A stretch of 64,000 nucleotides of DNA, taken from NCBI GenBank assembly GCA_002189035.1, contig CM007989.1, forward strand, positions 6,429,501 to 6,493,500, written 5' to 3'. Positions 11,096-22,418 of the stretch are shown one piece after another. The notes below the pieces were generated by a model, which saw only the letters and a program-made list of their open reading frames with translations, was not told the DNA's origin and made no database searches. Numbering within the stretch: the first letter of the stretch is position 1; every line of letters begins with the position of its first letter. This stretch comes from Utricularia gibba. Taxonomy: Eukaryota > Streptophyta > Magnoliopsida > Lamiales > Lentibulariaceae. Position numbers and translations under genes: made by a program.

Positions 11096-12143
11096 AAATT
11101 ACTTCTAATTTGTTTGGAATAAGCATTTTTTTTAGAAAAAAAAACATAAATTTAAAAAATATTTATTATTTTTACAAACCCCTAGCTTATATTTTTTGAA
11201 GAAGAATAACCATATTATTAAAAATCCATATATGTTTTAAAATACTGATCAAATTTTAAAGCGGAGTGGACTGTATTTATAAGTGGACGACGGACTTGGA
11301 GAATGGACAACGGGAGCAAAACGTGAAGGATTAGGTTGTAAGATGTCGGAATTGTCGATGTGGTTCTAAAGCATCTCATATGTCATGAAATCACTACTGC
11401 GATGGCGGTGGTGCTGGGTCCAGCTCATTGAGGGCAGTTTGGTAAATTATGACGGCTAGCAGGGGGGCACTGCAGGGGCATAGGGGGCGGTACCATGGAA
11501 TAGGAATGACGGATGACGTGTGCCTGCTCTTCTTTGCCAAATTGGCGCCACGTCATGCTGATGATGTAAATCGTCTATATTTATTGATCGTTATTTAAAT
11601 TAATTTCAATGAATCTGGCCATGTGTAATAAATTATGTGAGAAAATTCAGAGTTTACGAGTGACCAATTTTCTAAATATTCACTATTAAAATTTGGCAAT
11701 GGTAACCGTCCGCTTGGAGGATGGTTGTTTTGTAATTAACCGTGATGGTCTAGGGTTAAATCTGTCGTTTCATGCGTTACCGTGTCACTGTATTTGCAAT
11801 TAAGCGACGTCCCTGTTTTTTGTTTTCTTTTTTTTTTGTGTGGGATTGTTTAGGTGGCACTCAGTGTAAATGCTGAGTGTGGCTGCGTTGATTTTGCCTC
11901 CTCGCTCTCTCTCATCTTGCTCTGAGAGACCTTGCGGGCTCGGCTTCTTTGTTGCTTTAACTCTTTTAACCGGTTGCCCTCCCGTCCTTCTGTCTCTTTA
12001 AACCCACATTCACTTGCAAACTCATTTAACGGAGATAATGCTGTTGCTCCTGCCCCCGCCGGAGTCTTCCGCCGCTTCTGTTTTCTGATTTGGTCACCGG
12101 AACCTCCAAAGTACCCGACTATTTTTAGTGGGTCGACGCTAAG

Positions 12144-15117
12144 ATGCTCGACTCATACTTGAGCGTGATGCCAACTGCTGAAAACGAAAACAGAGCGGCG
12201 TCTGAGGATCTTTTTATTGAAAGCGTCTCGACCACAACGACGCCCAGATCACTGATTATAATACCCAGAAGCAAGTCGCAGGCGGCTTGCCGTAGAGTGA
12301 CGCCCACTTCGATTTCTGAGATGGACTCGGCTTCTGCTGTCATTGAGAAGCATCTACCCAACGGGGATCTGTACATCGGGACTTTTTCCAACAAAACGCC
12401 TCACGGATCTGGAAAGTACTTGTGGAGAGATGGGTGCATGTACGAAGGGGATTGGAGGAAGGGGAAAGCCAGTGGTAGAGGGAGATTCTCTTGGCCCTCC
12501 GGAGCAACGTTTGAAGGCGAGTTCAAGTCTGGTCGAATGGAGGGTACCGGGACTTTTATTGGAGCCGATGGTGATATGTACAAGGGTTCGTGGTCTGGGG
12601 ATCGGAAGCATGGGTTTGGGGTTAAGCATTACCGCAATGGAGATTATTACGAAGGTCAATGGAGGAAAAATTTGCAGGATGGGCAGGGAAGGTACTTATG
12701 GAAGAACGGAAATGAATACATTGGGGAATGGAAGAACGGGATGATTCATGGCAGGGGTGTTCTTGTCTGGATTAATGGTAATAGGTACGATGGAGATTGG
12801 GAGAATGGTATTCCTAAAGGTCATGGAGTCTTCACTTGGCCAGATGGTAGTTGTTACATTGGTTGCTGGTCTAATGATTCAGGTAAAAACAATGGTAGTG
12901 TACAAATGCTGAACGGTACTTTTTATCCGGGAAAGCACGGGAATAACAACAATCACAGTAGCATGGTTATGTGTGAAGATGGTTTTAGGAGCTGTTTTAC
13001 GAATCATAAGTTTTCTACCCCGCTGATGGTGGTCTCGGAGGAAGGGGTTGATATGATGATGAGGGAGCAGACGACAGTGGGGGGGAATTTCCCAAGAATT
13101 TGTATATGGGAATCTGATGGGGAGGCCGGAGATATTACTTGTGATATTCTTGATGCTATGGAAGCTTCAATCTTGTTTAGAGATGGGCCTGCTTTCGATC
13201 AAGATGCCATCAAGCAGTTTAGGAGGAATTCAACTTTTTGCGTCCACGGTGAGGCAAAGAAGCCTGGGCAGATGATATGCAAGGGGCACAAGAATTATGA
13301 TCTGATGCTGAATTTGCAATTGGGCATAAGGTATAAAGAAACTGCATGAGACTTGAAGCTTTTGCTACATGTTCTGTTCACTCTTGATGAGATGAGTTTT
13401 GATGTGCTCTCAGGTATTCCGTTGGGAAACATGCGTCAATTAGCCGAGACCTGAAGCCAACTGATTTTGATCCCAAGGAGAAGTTTTGGACCAGGTTTCC
13501 AGCAGAAGGATCCAAACTCACTCCTCCACATCAGTCTTTAGACTTTAGGTGGAAGGATTATTGCCCCGTGGTGTTTAGGTGACCAAATAAAGGCTAGCTA
13601 TTTGCTCCTCATTTCTTATTTTATAGATTTCTGATTCGATTTTGCTTTCAGGTATTTGAGGGAGTTGTTTCAAGTGGATTCTGCAGACTATATGCTGGCC
13701 ATTTGCGGGAATGATGCTCTGAGGGAGCTATCATCGCCTGGAAAAAGTGGGAGTTCCTTCTATCTGACGCAGGATGATCGTTTTATGATCAAAACAGTAA
13801 AAAAATCGGAAGTAAAGGTTGGGTTTCGATCTTCCTGACTTGATAAAATTTGAAAAACACAAAGCTGAGACATATTGTTTCCTGCAGGTGCTTATTAAGA
13901 TGCTTCCAAGCTACTATGAGCATATGAATCGATACGAAAATTCCCTTGTGACAAAGTTCTACGGTGTCCATTGCATCAAAAGAGTGGGTGGTTCCAAGGT
14001 ATGCGCTTTCTTACAATCTGGTTGTCCATGGATTGCAACTGATTTCGTTTTTATGTCAAACCAGACGAGGTTCATCGTTATGGGAAACTTATTCTGCTCG
14101 GAATACACAATTCATAGAAGATTTGACCTGAAGGGATCATCCCACGGACGAACAGCTGATCATCCTGAGGCGTTGGTCGATGAAACCACAACTCTGAAGG
14201 ACCTCGACTTGAACTACATTTTCAGGTTGCAGTCGAGTTGGTATAATGAGATGATCAAGTGAGTGTTTCCTGCCCACATATTGATTCCTGTACGCCAATG
14301 TCGACCATTGCGATGATTTTCTATATGCTGAATGGATGTAGGCAAATTGATCGTGATTGCAAATTCCTGGAAACAGAAGGAATAATGGATTACAGTCTGT
14401 TGGTTGGCCTTCATTTTCGTGATGTCAGTTCCGGTGACAAAATGGGATTATCCCCATTCTTAATCCATGCAGGTTGGTTGCGTCAAGTGCTTGCTTGCTT
14501 CTTGCCAAATAGTAAAATGGATTAATTCAAGTGTTTTGATTCTCAGGGAAAGGCGATTCACGCCAAAAACTCAAGTTCTTGCGCCAATGTAGATTCATCG
14601 AGGCAGAGCTACAAGACAGGGATCGTGTCTTGTCGGGAAGGTACCACTCCTCTTGTTAGAAACACTCTTCTGGGCCTTTTTAATCCATGTCCTTGAGGGG
14701 AAAGATCACCAGCTTATTTCATAGAAGTTGATCCCGACATCTGATTTGTGTGTTTTCGTGCCCACTCGGTCTAGGAATGTCTTTCTTGTTAGAATGTGTG
14801 CACCCATTTGATTCTTTGCTAGCCCTTTCAGGAAGCCATTGATAAGGCTGGGAGCCAACGTGCCTGCTCGCGTGGAGCAAGTGGTCCGGAAAAGCACCGG
14901 GCGCAACCATCCCTCCACGAACAGCGCCGAAATGTACGAAGTCGTCCTCTACTTCGGGATCATCGACATCCTGCAAGACTACGACATCAGCAAGAAGCTG
15001 GAGCATGCGTACAAGTCATTGCAAGTCGACCCCATATCCATCTCCGCCGTGGACCCAAAGCTCTACTCCAAGAGGTTTCGGGATTTTGTTGGAAGGATAT
15101 TCGTGGAGGACAGATAG
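12144..15117 (+). CDS. PIP5K: Phosphatidylinositol-4-phosphate 5-kinase with N-terminal MORN repeats
   Basis: Eight exons (12144-13330, 13414-13578, 13652-13817, 13888-13998, 14065-14258, 14342-14472, 14547-14640, 14832-15117) join in frame to 777 residues. Residues 1-70 are variable. About residues 75-255 hold eight MORN repeats (LYIGTF, MYEGDW, TFEGEF, MYKGSW, YYEGQW, EYIGEW, RYDGDW, CYIGCW). A linker leads to the lipid-kinase core: [23 protein letters not shown]-binding lysine in [33 protein letters not shown], and the IID motif of [12 protein letters not shown]. An activation-loop region, SVDP-like [13 protein letters not shown], and the end [10 protein letters not shown] follow. It makes PtdIns(4,5)P2 at the plasma membrane, which in plants affects secretion, actin and polar growth. 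The domain order is that of plant type B enzymes; I lean towards the PIP5K4/5/6 subgroup from the N-terminus but cannot prove it. The gene is intact. Confidence 0.97.
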
Positions 15118-15387
15118 AGATGGCGATGCACGCCCAGTGAATGAATGATGCTTCACTGCGGTAAAAGTCATCGAGGAGCCCGCCTCCAGGGGGCTGCTAC
15201 GAAGTGGGAGTTTACAAAGTCAAAGTCACTCACGAGGTTGCCTCTCTCGAGGGGCGAGGAGGTGAATGTAAATAGCGAAAGGGAGAAAGAAGTTTTGGGA
15301 AGGGCTGGGTGCCGCTGAGGTTCCCAGTCCCTTGTGTTCTCTGCTCTACAAGTTGCAGGCAAAGCGACCGGGGCCTGTGCGTGTTGC

Positions 15388-15420
<33 letters not shown>

Positions 15421-18400
15421 TGTGCTGCTCGCTCCTAAAAAGGAGAGAAAGCTAGCTACTACTACTTAGTGCTGGTTTGTGGTTGTGCATGTAGCTTGAC
15501 TGCTGCTCCATTACTAAACCTGCAACTTTTGCTGCTCTATTCTTCTATAGACATTCGTGGCGATGGCGAAAAGTGGGATACGACAATTTTTCTTCCGGAT
15601 TGTCCCCATAGAGGAATTCGTAAACTGATCTGTGTAACCGAAGATTACTTGAAACAAGAATGCACAAAAACATCGTACTGCAAGAAAATTCTAGAATCAC
15701 AACCCCTCCAACACTCCTGCTTAACACATAACTGCCTTGGATCAATCATTGTCAAACATGCGTAATTATGGAGTTCGATGAAATATACATTTCCATGATC
15801 TATTTCAAAAAAGTTTTCTTTTAGTTATTTTAAATGCATGTACATTAAATAACTCGAATAGAGGTAGGGAGGAAGGAGCTTTAGTTAATGTTAGTGTTGT
15901 GCATTGAATGCGTTCTGGTGATGCTTACGCCCGGATGATGGATGAAGGAAGGGAAGGGGAGGGGAACACACCGCAGCAACGGCGGCGGGTGTCTTGTCAG
16001 TCCGTGCGGGCGTCTCGGAGGAAGCCATACCCCATTCCATCATCAATTAATTTGTCGCCCCCCAGGAAGGTTTTCGGGGTCAAAGATGATGCCGTGCAGC
16101 AATCTGCAAACGCAGCCGCCGAGTGCAGGCAGGCTGCTCCCTCTGAGGCTACCGCAGACTAGATGTCGTCATATTGCAGCATTATCTGCTGCTAACCGAA
16201 CCGAAGGCTGGGCTGGGTGTCGGATTTATTCATTTCATTTCATTGAATTGCTGGTCTGGAGAGGAGCGGAGCCGTCATCTCATCCCCTCGAAATGACACT
16301 GTTGCCGTTGAGCAGGAGGGCAGTTAATGAGGATCACGATGGGATGACGACCACGGCGCTGGCGTGAATCATTCTGCTTCCATACCAGACAGACAGACTC
16401 GGCTGGCTGCGGCTGCCACCTTCTTATCAATTACTACACCTTATTTATGTAACCTTTTGTTTGTCTCGTAGCCCCAGACACACACTGTATGAGAATTTTA
16501 TCATCAAAGTTTTCTTTTCTACAGAAAGTATAAATTAGGAAGCACATGATTTTAATTATTTAATTACCTTCAAAATTTTTAAGGTTATTTTGATTAAACA
16601 TTGATGTGTTGTTCTCTTTTCACAACTAAAATTATCCTCATAAATTGGAGTTGGTGAGTTGCTCGCTTTTCGCCAAAAACAGAAGTCGTGACTCGTGATC
16701 AGATAAACGTCCAACACGACACGAATATGAAGAAAAGGCGGCGCCGCGGGGCACCGACTGAACCTGGCAGTAATCAATGGGTTCACGGCCGCCGCGCCGC
16801 AAGTAACGGGTGTGTCCTACTTCCGCATCAATCGGAAATCTTGTGACATGAGTCCAACGAAATTGAATTATTTGATTCAAATTAAAAATTTATTTAAAAT
16901 CATATTATATTTCATAATTATATTTAGAATAATAAAATAAAATAATTTTAAAAACCATAAGTTCAAGAGATGAAATTTCCAAAGCACGATTACAAGGCTT
17001 TAAAAAGTTTTTTAACCACTCCAAATTGAATCTAGAATCCAAAACAAATTATAATGTTATTATTGCATTCACTTCAATGTTTATCAAATTTCAAATTTAT
17101 ACAAAAAGTCATACCCCGTACACAAACATCATGATCAAAACTTTTATCAATAAAAAGTAATTTCAATTTATATAGCTTTGTGAGAAAAAAAGGTTAGAAA
17201 TTGGGTAATTGCAAATTGAAATAATGCTCATCAACGCATAAAAGCAAGCAAAAAAAACCACATACTTGTTATAGCTACAACTAATCATCAATAATAGAAA
17301 GATAATGAAAATCAATATTAATTTTCTATATCTAAAAAATATCTTTTTAACTTCCAATGTAAATGAAAATAGTATGTATTTATAATTACATCTAATAGGA
17401 TAATTCAAAATCAATTTTCTAATAGGTAATTGTGAGATTTTTTTTTAATCTTTTCCAAATTCCTCACGAGTCTCTAATATATTCAAATATTTAACTCCAT
17501 TTCTAATATAATCAATAATATCATTAATTTCATTTAAACCATTTGCACTAAAAAATTTAAAATATGAATATAACAATGAACATGAAGTAATTAAACTTTA
17601 ATAAAAAAAGTATTTTCTCTCCAAAAAATTTTGAACATCCATATACATACATGATTATAATCAATATTGTCAATTCTAATACTACATAGTTTGCTTTAAA
17701 TCACCCAATTAGTAAAACAATTCATCAGATCATTATTGACAATAACTAGTGTATGCGGAGGTGGCATATTTCAAAAAGTCAACACACATTTTTGTAAATT
17801 CTAATTATGATCCAAAAAATAATTGGTTACCATCATTTATTGTAACTTTAGATCAAATTTTCATAAATAGTTTGTAATAAAAATTCTCTCTACATTCTTC
17901 AATAATATATTAAACTTGATTTTCTCTAATTTATATAATGTAAAACAATTTTTTTCACCCTATTTCTAATAATGTTAATATAAAATAGAGAAATTGCATG
18001 CAAGAACTTTTTAAAAACCATATGTTCCATCATATTAAAGGTATACTTATAAGCAATAATTATATAAGTGCAAGTTACCTCGATTAAGCATAATTAGAAT
18101 AAAAATCTACAGAATTAGAAACTACCACTAAAAAAAATAATTGCTATTGTAAACTTTTGCATTAAACCATGCTTTGATGTCTTGTAAAGTAATTTTTTAA
18201 ATGCTTACATAGCTCAGTTGTAATTCCTGATTCTGACAAATTAAATTGTTGTTTCCATATACTACAAAACTAAAAAGAAAAACAAAAAAAGAAGAATCAT
18301 CAAATCATCTCATCACTACTCACTTGCAAACAAAGGAATGTAATTAGTGTTTGTGAGATTTTTTCAAGGGAGAGAGGGGGCTCCTTGGGGGTATTGGGAA

Positions 18401-18930
18401 AAATAAATTGTTGTAGGATTTATATTTTAGATTTTATTTGTTAAATAAATTAATATTATTTTTAATAATTTTTTATTAATATATATATAATCTTTCAATA
18501 TACAATACATCAATGTGTTATTAAATAATGGTGGTAGAGAAAAACCCCAATTATCATTAGAAGTGCAAAAAGGAAAAAAATATTTAACAAGTAAGACATT
18601 ATAAGAAATGAAAATTTATCTCATGTGCAAATTCAACAATTGATAGTTTTAAATATCTTTGTGTATCTCAAAAAATCGATAATATACTTCTTAAGATAAA
18701 TTTATCCTTGTGAGATGTAGTATTTATACCATAAGTGAGACATTCAAAAACACACAAATGACAACAAATTGGAGTTTCTTGGAATAGAACCTCGTAAGGA
18801 ATCCTTATCGAAAGAGTTAATAATGGAAGTTGATTTGTGAAATAAGTTGTTGTAAGAATTACATATCTTTAACCATTAGCTAGTATGAAAAAAAATATAA
18901 AGTCAGTTAAATTGGTAAGTTGGTGATGCT
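15118..18930. other. Intergenic region with two GC-rich patches
   Basis: After the PIP5K 3' region there is a GC-rich patch at about 15908-16370 and another at about 16640-16830, the latter with GGCGGCGCCGCGGGG-type sequence. Both contain short ORFs but no family features or exon borders I trust. From 16.9 kb onward the sequence is AT-rich with nothing recognised. Confidence 0.4.
15387..15420. repeat. (GGAGCA)n microsatellite after PIP5K
   Basis: Five to six copies of a GGAGCA hexamer about 270 bases past the PIP5K stop, likely in or beyond its 3' untranslated region. Confidence 0.9.
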
Positions 18931-21310
18931 TATTAGAAAATCTTTATTCAAATATGGCAATGCATAAAGTAGGCAAAGAATATGAATTTGAATGTAAGTT
19001 TAAACTTGAGTTTCGATATGAGTTTGAAAAGTAAAAAGTTTGTATTAAAGAATATACAATTACACTTCTTTTAATTGGTTTTTATAATAAAAGAAAACTA
19101 TAACCGTTAGAAAAATAAACTGTAAAATTGTCATCTTAAATTTATTAAAGAATATTATTTCTTCATATGAAGTGATTTGATTTGTGAAAAATATTAGATC
19201 TTTGTTATAAGTTGGTTGAAACGTGAAAAATATCTCAAATTCTAATTTGTGGGCTTGTTGACATTTATATAACTTCCAAAAATAAATAGTACAATTTTTT
19301 CATAATTTGGCAAAATAAGGATTCAATAAATTTTTCGTATATATAAATCTCTTCATCTTTAAAATCTATATTTTTTATCTATCTTGAATTCTTCTAATCT
19401 CATCCTTTCATCATTCGACAACATTCATACTTGATGAAGTAACGAAATTTCACTAAAATCGTGATTTGAATTCTATCTCAAATCCAATAAAACTCAAATT
19501 TTGATGAAATTCTTCAAGAACAAGTTTTTTTAATGATATAAGTTGTTTGCTCCTAGTAAAATGTATTCAAGTTTAATGACATCTTACTCTACATAATCTC
19601 TTAACACATGATATTTGATCTTATTATGTTTGGTCTTTCCAAATATTACAAGATTTTGGACTATATTAATAGTTAATTTTTTCTCAATTTGTATAATTAT
19701 TGATTTGCTTATATGAATATTTAGATAGTTATAATTTTTTGGTAATCATAGTGCATTATTGGCAATAAATGCTCTAGCAATGTATTATATATGAGCAAAG
19801 TACTGAGGTACTATAGTCACATCCTGTTTGAAACTTTTACAGACAAATGCAAAGAATCTTAAATTGAACAGATAGCTGATTGTGGATCTATAGTTTGTGT
19901 CATCTTTGCAAAATCAAAGTCCATGAATCCTTGCAGAGTAATATTAGTCTCATATTTATAATACAAACTAATATTTAATATATCCAATGACATGATGAAA
20001 GTGACATTCGAGAGTAGTAAAATAGAAAAGTGCTCTAATTAACCGTTGATATTCATTGCAATTGTATGAATAGTCATTCACTTAGAGTATGTTTTCGTTT
20101 TATTTTTTTATGGAAAGAGAACTTGAATAAATTTTGAAAATTGTTGCTTGAATGTTCAAACAATATCTTGAAAAGATAAAGAATAACATGTTTTTATGCA
20201 TATATGACTTCAGTATGATAATATCAAAAGAATCCTTGAATGTATAACATTTTACTTTTATATATACTTTGAAATGTTTTTCAACTAACTTACAACACTA
20301 AGTAAATTATATGAAAATAAAGTAATATGATATACTTGTGTTAACTTGAAAAGCTTAATACCTATTTCCAACGGATATTTCTAATTTTAGTGATTGTTAT
20401 ATATTTTTGATTTGTAACTTTGATAAATTTTCTTTTCAGTTTCATGTAGGTGATAAATCTACTATGATTATGAGCTATGTGATTGCACCACTGAATATTT
20501 AAAAATCATTTAACTTTATTTTTTATATTGATTAAAGAAGTATTAAATTTTAACATAAAATAATAATCTCAATATAATTCTTATTCATTTCTCCATAAAT
20601 TGATATATTTATCATTTTTTTTCAAATTGTTAGACATTAATAAAAATTTTGCCACTATTTTGATGATACTGCACCAATGGATATATTCTATCGATGTAAA
20701 TATTAATGGTACAATTTGATATTTTTTCTATTTATAGTATGGGCAAATAAGAAAAGATTATTTCTTTTTAGTTTGTCAACAATAAACATCAATTATTGTA
20801 ACTTTTTGTTCAAGTTTTTCACAAAACATCAAGTGAGATTTTTCTTGAATGTTGATAAGTAGAATTACAAGTCATTATCATACTTGATCTTTTTTTTTTT
20901 TTTTTTTATCTAGGCAGCTTTGAATTTGAGTTAGTATCAATTTCAAATATTGCAGTAGAATTAATGCCAGGAGATGTGAATATATATCACACATCATTCA
21001 TATTAAAGTAGCTCCCCGTTTTGGGGCGCATACTTAGTATCCTTAGTCGTTGAAATTAAGTGAACTTTATCGTAGAGTGCTCATGATTGCAAATTATAAT
21101 TTATAAATAAAGAAGTAAAATCGAAAGACTTATAGGATTGCACAAGACATCGTGTGTATACATTAGATTCACCATATTAGAAAATCTTTATTCTAATATG
21201 ATAATGGGCAAAGGAGTTAAAAAATATGAATTTAAATGTAAGTTTGAATTTGAATTTAAATATGAGTTTGGAAATAAAAAAAAACTTATATTAAAACACA
21301 CACACACTTA
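18931..21310 (-). mobile_element. Decayed Ty1/copia retrotransposon with RNase H remnant
   Basis: On the minus strand, between about 20030 and 19560, translated pieces follow the copia RNase H region in order: LQGFMDFDFAKM (compare family G-x-D-A-D-W), TQTIDPQSAIC (in place of RKSTSGY), ALWLPK (A-x-WL), and near the end FGKTKHNKIKYHVLRDYVE (family H-G-R-T-K-H-I-x-I-x-Y-H-F-x-R). Stops and frameshifts interrupt it. Two direct repeats of about 135 bases, 18931-19065 and 21175-21310 (both starting ATTAGAAAATCTTTATTC with later GAATATGAATTT-type sequence), flank it and may be worn LTR pieces. No functional protein remains. Confidence 0.6.
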
Positions 21311-22418
21311 TTTTATCTTGTATTTAGAAAAACATTTGGTATTATGAAACTTAAATATATATAAGAATTTTCAATATCAATTATTAGAAAACTTAAAGTT
21401 ATTTAATAATAATACTTTTTGAGATAAATTGAACTATTTAAAATTAATATAAATTTGTAGACCATACATATGGAATATAACACTCTAATCTAAAATCTGA
21501 TTAAATTCAAAATTAGGAGAGACGATAGTGTTCATACTAGAAAAATATGTTTTTATATCATTATTTTGTATAATATGTAAAATTTGTCTGATTGAATTCA
21601 TAATGAGTGAACAAACATTATAATATTAGGTGACAATACATCAAAAGTATCAATCATATTCATATTATGGTATTTAAGACCATCTAAACATCCATGTAAC
21701 CTTCAATATTGATCCCATGTGTCCTGTTTTACATTTGTACCAAATGTCATTGATGTGGTTGAGACAATCTTACTTATCTAATTCTATAAACACAATTTTC
21801 AATCTAAATATGTAATTGTGGCCATCAAGATTATTGAAAACGAAGGAGGATCCAAATATATTAGAAAAGAACATTCCACAAAAGAACAATAAGATAAAAT
21901 AACAAAATAAATTGTTATTACTATAATATCATAAAGAATTCGGTAAAAATATTTAAAAAGTGAACATTATCATTAATGTGTTTATATACACAAAAAAATA
22001 CTACATTATGATAATGTATTATATACACTAATTAACATACATACACGATACTTACAATTATGAATATACACTAACTCCAATTATAGTAAAGTCCATATTT
22101 ATGATAATACATATCTTTAACTTAACAGATCCCATGAACTCAGATTAACATAATTCAGAGAAAAGATTGCAACGAATGTATATAAATCAATTTACAAAGA
22201 GAGTAGCTAATGATGTAGAATCTAGAGCTTGCTTTCTCCACTATGGTCAAGAACAAGAACAAGAGGCTGCTTGCTTTGCTAACCTACTCCTAGAGCACAA
22301 TAGCAGAAGGATGAACAAGAGCTGGGTTCCTATACACTGTCTGTGATATAAGTACAGGTATAAACGGCAACAAACTCCAATGGTTTCCTTGCCCTTTGTG
22401 AGGAGCGGGAACGGATCC
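21311..22418. other. AT-rich intergenic stretch, nothing recognised
   Basis: About 1.1 kb of AT-rich sequence leading into the PHD gene 3' region. No gene or clear repeat seen; the last few hundred bases (after about 22200) are probably its 3' untranslated region. Confidence 0.4.

Larger units (their letters stand above)
7698..12143. other. AT-rich intergenic region with repeats
   Basis: The 4.4 kb before the PIP5K gene is strongly AT-rich and has no supportable gene. It includes a foldback repeat (9441-9795), a copy of a dispersed AT-rich repeat (10745-11095) and a short TAG-type run near 10285-10320. The last 400 bases should hold the PIP5K promoter. Confidence 0.5.

Noticed and set aside
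10879..11097. Small hydrophobic ORF
   Set aside because: Lies in the AT-rich dispersed repeat; composition alone explains it.
15908..16367. Overlapping ORFs in a GC-rich patch
   Set aside because: Arg/Pro/Ser-rich frames without domains, exon borders or a clear start; best explained by base composition.
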